A stretch of 64,000 nucleotides of DNA from Sedimentibacter acidaminivorans (lineage in GTDB: Bacteria > Bacillota > Clostridia > Tissierellales > Sedimentibacteraceae), in the NCBI RefSeq assembly GCF_017873955.1, contig NZ_JAGGKS010000005.1, forward strand, positions 62,001-126,000, read 5' to 3'. The number at the start of each line of letters is the position of its first letter. The stretch's first letter is position 1. Positions 59,093-64,000 of the stretch are shown here, piece by piece. The notes beneath the pieces are model-generated. The model was not told the DNA's origin and made no database searches. It saw only the letters and a program-made list of their open reading frames with translations. Made by a program: the position numbers and the translations under genes.

Positions 59093-59725
59093 TTATCTAA
59101 TGAAATTTGTATAAACTCTTTTTTCTAGTACAGGCTTTTCTATTTTATCTTCGCCACACTCAATTAAATTCATAATCCATGCCATGTTTTTACCAAGTAC
59201 TTTCATTATTTGAATGCCCTCTTCATCCTGCATCACCTCTCCAGGTTTTGCACCATGAATAACGTTCCAATAATTAGAATTAGGCATAATCATTTCAGCA
59301 TAATTTATATAATTGTTTAATTGATTAAAAGCTGGTAATCCACCTGAACGTCTAACCGCTACAACTGATGCACAAACTTTGTGCCTATACATGTATTTGT
59401 TTGCGCTTCCTACATACATAGCTCTATCTAAGAATGCTTTCATAGTTGCAGTTATAGATGAAAAATGAACTGCAGAACCAAATATTACTCCATCTGCTTG
59501 TTTCATTTTTTGAATCCAATCATTTACTTCATCATCGATTATACATCTTTCATTACGAGTTTTAGAGCAACTGTTACATGCGGTACAACCTCGTATAATT
59601 TTATTTCCTACATGTACTATCTCTACTTCAATTCCTTGATTTTCTAGTTCGTCAGCTACAAATTTTATAGCGTGATACGTATTTCCCTCTTTTTTCGGAC
59701 TTCCATTAAATGCAACAACTTTCAT
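59093..59725 (-). CDS. Iron-sulfur flavoprotein (NADPH-dependent FMN reductase family)
   Basis: A 210-residue flavodoxin-fold protein starting VVAFNGSPKKEGNTYHAI, the FMN-phosphate-binding loop. Cys47, Cys50, Cys53 and Cys61 (CTACNSCSKTRNERC) form the compact CX2CX2CX7C motif of Isf-type iron-sulfur flavoproteins, which bind a 4Fe-4S cluster. Central GVIFGSAVHFSSITATMKAFLDRAMYV is the usual FMN-binding strand. It probably transfers electrons from ferredoxin to an oxidised acceptor. It stands alone on the minus strand between thioredoxin and the two-component genes. Confidence 0.9.
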   Translation of the reverse strand: MKVVAFNGSPKKEGNTYHAIKFVADELENQGIEVEIVHVGNKIIRGCTACNSCSKTRNERCIIDDEVNDWIQKMKQADGVIFGSAVHFSSITATMKAFLDRAMYVGSANKYMYRHKVCASVVAVRRSGGLPAFNQLNNYINYAEMIMPNSNYWNVIHGAKPGEVMQDEEGIQIMKVLGKNMAWIMNLIECGEDKIEKPVLEKRVYTNFIR

Positions 59726-59791
59726 TTCTATACCTCACTTTTTTAGCTTTATATTTATTATACTTAAAGTTTTTTAAAATTGCAAGGTAAG

Positions 59792-61252
59792 TTATTTGTT
59801 AGGAAATTCAAGCTTAAATACAGTTCCTTTATTCTGAATACTATTAACTGAAATATTGATATTATGTCTATCTGCAATTTGTTTTGCAATAGCTAATCCA
59901 AGTCCAGTTCCATCTTTGTTATCCTCAGATTTCAATTTATAGAATCTATCAAATATAAATGGTAAATCATCATTAGATATTCCTATACCATTATCTTTAA
60001 TTTTAATTATATTATCATTTATATCTATCATAACTATTTCATTAATACTTGAAAATTTTATTGCATTATCAACTAGTATCATAATCATTTGACGGAGTCT
60101 TCCATAGTCACCTAAAAACAATAATACTTCGCTATCTTTTTTATACTTTATATCTATATTTTTCAACTTAGCTATATTTCTAGCACTACGAACTACATCA
60201 CTCACAACATCACACATGTTAATTTCCTGCATTTCAATTTTAAAATCTACATTTTGCAATCTAGATAAATCGAGCAAATCATTTACAAGCCTTTCTAGAA
60301 ATTTGCTTTCATTAAGCATTTGTTGATGATATTCTTTAATTTGTTTTGGTTCTATAACAACTTCATCACATAAGGCTTCTAGAGAACCTCTAATTACTGT
60401 AACTGGTGTCCTCAACTCGTGTGATATATTAGAAACGAAATCACGACGTAATTTTTGAAGCTTTTCACTTTCTTGACTTGCTGTATTTAATCTGCAACTT
60501 AATACATCCATTGTAGAAGCTAAATCACCAATTTCATCCCTTTGTACTACACCAGTTTTTGCTGTATAGTCTCCTTTAGAAAGTTCCATAGCTGTGTTTT
60601 TAATTTTCTTCAATGGAAGAGTAAATGATACAGCAAATACTATAGATAAAATAGTTGATAATATAAGTGCAAATATGATACTTATACCTAAAATTTTAAA
60701 ACCTTGGTTAATTGCACTGTTCATTCCTTCAACAGGTGTGTGTAACAATAATGCTCCTATAACGTTTCTATTTGATTTTATAGGAGTTCCGACGGTTAGC
60801 GTTGGTATGTTTAATAGGTTACTGAATCCCTCGCTAAAAGTTGTATTGCCTTCAAAAACCTTATCAACTACAGATTCCGCATCTTTAGGCAAATCAGTAT
60901 AGTTATACTGCTTATTTGTCATATGACCAATTGTTATAAGATTTAAATTTTCATCAACTATCCATACATCTGCCATGGCAATAGTATCTAATGAATGAAT
61001 ATATGAGCCGTACCCATTTTGCATTCCACCCATCATCATTCCACCTTTATTATTAGCACCTTTTTTAGAAACATCCATGAAATCATTGAGAGTGCTAGCA
61101 ATAGAAATTGCACGTTTTTCTAAATCTGATTTATAAATGTTGAGTGTGTGATTTTTAAATAATGTCATAAAGATACTACCAATAATAATAGAAAAAAGAA
61201 TGAGTGTGGCTGAAAAATACATAATTAATTTAATTGCAATTTTATTTTTCAT
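59792..61252 (-). CDS. Membrane sensor histidine kinase
   Basis: A 486-residue kinase. Transmembrane helices lie at about 8-31 and 186-210. They enclose an extracytoplasmic sensor (32-185) with an unusual Met/Gly stretch GGMMMGGMQNG (70-80), which could bind copper or another metal. A HAMP domain follows (211-263), then the HisKA box with phosphorylated His278 (SNISHELRTPVT) and the ATPase domain (DNAIKFS, DGTGLGLAIAKQI). Its start overlaps the end of the response-regulator gene by eleven bases. The stimulus is unknown. Confidence 0.93.
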   Translation of the reverse strand: MKNKIAIKLIMYFSATLILFSIIIGSIFMTLFKNHTLNIYKSDLEKRAISIASTLNDFMDVSKKGANNKGGMMMGGMQNGYGSYIHSLDTIAMADVWIVDENLNLITIGHMTNKQYNYTDLPKDAESVVDKVFEGNTTFSEGFSNLLNIPTLTVGTPIKSNRNVIGALLLHTPVEGMNSAINQGFKILGISIIFALILSTILSIVFAVSFTLPLKKIKNTAMELSKGDYTAKTGVVQRDEIGDLASTMDVLSCRLNTASQESEKLQKLRRDFVSNISHELRTPVTVIRGSLEALCDEVVIEPKQIKEYHQQMLNESKFLERLVNDLLDLSRLQNVDFKIEMQEINMCDVVSDVVRSARNIAKLKNIDIKYKKDSEVLLFLGDYGRLRQMIMILVDNAIKFSSINEIVMIDINDNIIKIKDNGIGISNDDLPFIFDRFYKLKSEDNKDGTGLGLAIAKQIADRHNINISVNSIQNKGTVFKLEFPNK

Positions 61253-61937
61253 TAATATTTACCTCAAACTTATACCCTACACCCCAAATTGTTTTAATTT
61301 CCCAATTAGGATGATCAAATTCATCTAACTTAGAGCGAAGTCTTTTTATATGAGAATCAACTGTTCTGGTATCACCAAAATAATCGTAACCCCATAAACT
61401 GTTTAACAAGCTATCACGTGAGAAAACTTTATTTTTATTTGTAGATAGTGTCCATAAAAGTTCAATTTCTTTTTTTGTAAGAGAAATACTTTTGTTATTA
61501 ATCATAACTAAATAGTCATCTATATTAATTTTTAAATTATCATATAAAAATAAATTTTGTTTTTCTTCTTCTATATGAGTTATTCTTCGCAAAACAGCTC
61601 TTACTCTTGCCATAACTTCTGCGGGCGAGAATGGTTTCAATATATAATCATCAGCACCGATATCAAGACCCATGATTTTTTCAAAGTCCTCACCCCTTGC
61701 TGTTATCATAATGATTGGTACATTTGAAGTTTTTCTAATTTTTCTACATACCTCAAAACCATCCACTAATGGCATCATAACATCAAGTAATATAACATCT
61801 GGATGAAATTTTTCAAAAATATCCAGTGCCTCACGACCATCTAGAGCTATTTTAGTAGTAAATCCTTCCTTTTTAGCATATTCCTCTAAAATAGATGTAA
61901 TTTGTTTATTATCATCTGCAATTAGCATAACTGGCAT
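61242..61937 (-). CDS. OmpR/PhoB-family response regulator
   Basis: A 231-residue regulator. The receiver domain (1-120) has ADDN at the acidic pocket and the phosphorylated Asp52 (LLDVMMP), plus the conserved ITARGED and KPFSPAEV. The C-terminal winged helix (about 133-228) has SLTKKEIELLWTLSTNKNKVFSRDSLLNSLWGYDYFGDTRTVDSHIKRLRSKL. It precedes and overlaps the histidine kinase gene with which it forms a two-component system. Targets are not visible here. Confidence 0.95.
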   Translation of the reverse strand: MPVMLIADDNKQITSILEEYAKKEGFTTKIALDGREALDIFEKFHPDVILLDVMMPLVDGFEVCRKIRKTSNVPIIMITARGEDFEKIMGLDIGADDYILKPFSPAEVMARVRAVLRRITHIEEEKQNLFLYDNLKINIDDYLVMINNKSISLTKKEIELLWTLSTNKNKVFSRDSLLNSLWGYDYFGDTRTVDSHIKRLRSKLDEFDHPNWEIKTIWGVGYKFEVNINEK

Positions 61938-61965
61938 AGTAACACCTCTTTAATTTAATAATTAA

Positions 61966-61987
61966 TTGTATTTATTATATCATAAAG
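61966..61987. repeat. 22-bp direct repeat, copy 1 (minus-strand -10 region of the response-regulator gene)
   Basis: TTGTATTTATTATATCATAA plus AG, identical to 62064-62085. On the minus strand it reads GATATAATAAATACA, a -10-like element that fits the response-regulator promoter. Confidence 0.8.
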
Positions 61988-62055
61988 CAAGCCAGATAAC
62001 GGCTTGCATCACAACGATTCAATAAATACATCAAGACAAAGACTTATGTCTTTGT
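61986..62055. other. Two small hairpins between the direct repeats
   Basis: GCAAGCC/GGCTTGC (61986-62006) and ACAAAGAC/GTCTTTGT (62036-62055) are stem-loops flanked by A/T runs. They may terminate transcription from either side. Confidence 0.55.
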
Positions 62056-62063
62056 TTCATTAG

Positions 62064-62085
62064 TTGTATTTATTATATCATAAAG
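62064..62085. repeat. 22-bp direct repeat, copy 2
   Basis: Exact second copy of 61966-61987, 98 bp away. It could be a duplicated minus-strand promoter. Confidence 0.8.
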
Positions 62086-62226
62086 AAAAAAATAATTGTG
62101 ACAAAACTATGTTTTTATTTGAAGTTAGGTTGTAGAAAATTCTAATTGTAAAATCATGGTGTAGTGGTATAATATTATTGTTAGAATTAGTTAATAAAGA
62201 ATTATTAAAAAAATGCAGGTGATAGT

Positions 62227-63684
62227 ATGAAATATAAAGTAATATATGAAGAACATAAGAACTTCATGATAAAACATTTAAATTACTCTATAAGGTTAAT
62301 TTTAATTTGTTCCATTTCTACAATACTGTCAATTGCTATGAGTAATGCAGGAATCGGCAAAGAAAATGCATTAATGGTATTTTTAGTGGGTGTTTTAACT
62401 GTGACATCATTTACTAGGGGATATATTTATGGTGCAGTAGCAGGTGTTTTAAGTGTATTGTTGTTCAATTATTTTTTAACTCAGCCTATTCATACATTAA
62501 TTATAAGTTATTCTCAAGATTTTATTCTTATTGTATTTTTTCTTATTGCATCGTTAATTTCCAGTACTATGACTTCTAAATTTCAATATCAAACAGAGGT
62601 TGCAAAGAATAATGAACGAACTGCACGTCTATTATATGAAATTACTAGAGGTTTTTTGAATGTTACTGGTAAAGAAAATATCATACTTAAGGGTATAAAT
62701 TTTATAAGTGATTATGTGGGTTATTATTGTTATGTAAAGTTGGATGATGAAGAAAAAATATTTTTCACACCAGGAATAGATGCTGATTATATTGAAACAA
62801 ATCAAAAAGACTTATATAAAATACCAATAAAAGGCGTTGCTAAAGAAATTGGAACTATGGGTATAATAGATATAAAATTGCCAATGTCATCTGAAAACAA
62901 TATGATAATTAAGACAATAGTCTATCAGATGGCCCTTGTTTTGGATAGAGAATTTATATATGATGAAAGAGAGAAAATTAAAATTGCTATGGAAAGTGAG
63001 AGGTTGAAAAGCACATTGTTAAGAAGTGTTTCACACGATTTGCGAACACCACTTACAGGGATTGTTGGTTCAAGTGAACTTATATTAGACAGCTATGATA
63101 ATTTAGATTTAAAATCAATAAGGAAATTAGTATCAGATATTAAAGAAGAGTCAATATGGCTGATTAAATCAGTGCAGAATATTTTGGATATGACTAGAAT
63201 TAGTGAGGGAAAGCTAACTGTTAATAAAAATTATGAAGCTGTTGATGATCTTATTAATCAAGCATTAACACATATGCCACATCTTACATCATCTTGTAGA
63301 TTCCATGTTTTTGTACCAGATGATATAATTATTGTAATGGTTGACGGTAGGTTAATAGTTCAAGTACTTGTTAATATTTTAGATAATGCATACAAGCATA
63401 CTAATGAGGAAACTCAAATACAACTTAAAGTATATAAATCGGGTAATAATGTAGTTTTTGAAGTGTCTGATAATGGAGATGGTATTGATCCAACTATTAT
63501 GGATACGCTTTTTGATGGATTTGTTACATATCATAAGAATATTGTTGATGGTAGCAGGGGTGTTGGTCTAGGACTTGCAATTTGTAAAGCAATTATTACT
63601 GCACATAATGGTGTTATATCTGCATCCAATAAGAAAAATGGTGGAGCAATTTTTAAAGTTTTATTGCCAATAGAGGAGATTTAA
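62227..63684 (+). CDS. KdpD-like DUF4118 sensor histidine kinase
   Basis: A 485-residue kinase with four membrane helices at about 20-115 forming a DUF4118 domain (including GYIYGAVAGVLSVLLFNYFLTQPIHTL). A GAF-like region follows (about 130-240), then the HisKA box with His270 (RSVSHDLRTPLTGI) and the ATPase domain (DNAYKHT, GVGLGLAICKAI). It lacks the N-terminal KdpD and Usp domains of the full ~900-residue protein. It is followed at once by a response regulator. Potassium sensing is a family expectation, not shown. Confidence 0.92.
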   Translation: MKYKVIYEEHKNFMIKHLNYSIRLILICSISTILSIAMSNAGIGKENALMVFLVGVLTVTSFTRGYIYGAVAGVLSVLLFNYFLTQPIHTLIISYSQDFILIVFFLIASLISSTMTSKFQYQTEVAKNNERTARLLYEITRGFLNVTGKENIILKGINFISDYVGYYCYVKLDDEEKIFFTPGIDADYIETNQKDLYKIPIKGVAKEIGTMGIIDIKLPMSSENNMIIKTIVYQMALVLDREFIYDEREKIKIAMESERLKSTLLRSVSHDLRTPLTGIVGSSELILDSYDNLDLKSIRKLVSDIKEESIWLIKSVQNILDMTRISEGKLTVNKNYEAVDDLINQALTHMPHLTSSCRFHVFVPDDIIIVMVDGRLIVQVLVNILDNAYKHTNEETQIQLKVYKSGNNVVFEVSDNGDGIDPTIMDTLFDGFVTYHKNIVDGSRGVGLGLAICKAIITAHNGVISASNKKNGGAIFKVLLPIEEI

Positions 63685-63685
63685 T

Positions 63686-64000
63686 GTGGATAAAAATATA
63701 AAAATACTAATAATAGAAGATGATAATAAAATAGCAAATTTTATGTCTATGGCATTAAAGGCTAAGGGTTATCAACATTTAGTATCTAGAAATGGAAATT
63801 CAGGTATTCTAAGTTTTTGTACTGATAATCCGGATATAATTCTATTGGATTTAGGACTGCCTGATATAGATGGTGTTGAAATCATTCGTGAAATAAGAGC
63901 GGTTTCGGAAATACCTATTATTATTGTATCCGCTAGAGAACAGGAGAGTGATAAAATTATTGCTCTAGATGCAGGTGCAAATGATTATGTTACAAAACCA
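63686..64000 (+). CDS. KdpE-like response regulator, 3'-truncated by window edge
   Basis: The first 105 residues of a response regulator. The receiver domain has IIEDDNK at the acidic pocket, Asp55 in LLDLGLPDIDG as phosphorylation site, IVSAREQ and the conserved lysine in DYVTKP at the window end. It starts at GTG 63686, one base after the kinase stop, with AGAGGAGA (63671-63678) upstream. It is the partner of the DUF4118 kinase. The DNA-binding domain lies outside the window. Confidence 0.93.
   Translation, partial: MDKNIKILIIEDDNKIANFMSMALKAKGYQHLVSRNGNSGILSFCTDNPDIILLDLGLPDIDGVEIIREIRAVSEIPIIIVSAREQESDKIIALDAGANDYVTKP

Noticed and set aside
1-64000. tRNA or rRNA genes, CRISPR arrays, insertion sequences, prophage or integrase genes
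   Set aside because: I looked for T-loop-like GGTTCGAATC patterns, regularly spaced repeats, transposase and integrase motifs and saw none.

Overview
This is a low-GC, densely coded window typical of an anaerobic Clostridia bacterium, most likely a peptide- or amino-acid-fermenting one. The evidence is the AT-rich codon use, strong GGAGG ribosome binding sites, two sigma-54 regulators next to amino-acid catabolic genes (cysteine desulfidase; alanine dehydrogenase plus NhaC), an [FeFe] hydrogenase-like protein, many small ferredoxin and flavodoxin proteins, and a prolyl-tRNA deacylase of the PrdX type. I cannot fix the genus. I see no rRNA, tRNA, CRISPR array, transposase or phage gene.

Layout. 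1-4408: three tandem complex I/Mrp-type proton-conducting membrane subunits, the first cut by the window edge. 4506-8457: a TetR-controlled export operon (lipoprotein adaptor, ABC ATPase, ABC-2 permease, TetR) with a textbook promoter under a 38-bp palindromic operator. 8585-10475: a PhzF-like isomerase and a UbiA prenyltransferase. 10572-13899: divergent cysteine desulfidase and its likely sigma-54 activator, with a -24/-12 promoter and a 14-bp-arm palindrome between them. 13978-22042: an unusual one-strand cluster of two acetyltransferase-like proteins, four B12-binding radical SAM proteins and one methyltransferase, followed by a DUF3243 protein and a convergent phytoene-desaturase-like oxidoreductase. 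24189-29876: a CstA carbon-starvation transporter with a small partner and an ArsA-type ATPase, then a lipase-like hydrolase, a gamma-carbonic anhydrase and a ferritin-like protein. 29931-35071: a guanine-riboswitch-controlled nucleoside ABC importer. 35268-45212: mixed metabolic genes, including a secreted DUF4886 protein, ferredoxins, an MFS exporter, a nitroreductase, an aldo/keto reductase, a flavodoxin-ferredoxin gene broken by an in-frame TGA, CrcB and an amino-acid permease.

45228-52299 is a coherent metal/iron-sulfur cofactor locus. It holds a permease split into two half-proteins, DUF5320, DUF134, a glutamate-synthase-like FMN protein, a NifX/orange-protein-like protein, two MinD ATPases with inserted ferredoxin domains, and an Mrp-NifX fusion. 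Two promoters in this locus carry the same pair of GACATATGTC operators, 38 bp apart in both cases, overlapping the -35 and lying just past the -10. The DUF134 protein is the obvious candidate regulator. 52421-56732 is a sigma-54 regulator followed by its probable target ald-nhaC, which has a consensus -24/-12 promoter. 56967-64000 holds an acidic hypothetical protein, the hydrogenase-like protein, thioredoxin, an iron-sulfur flavoprotein, a two-component pair on the minus strand, and a KdpD-like kinase with a response regulator cut by the window edge.

The best candidates for undescribed biology are the four-enzyme B12/radical SAM cluster and the DUF134/orange-protein-like locus with its paired operators and a strong internal translation start inside the Mrp-NifX fusion.
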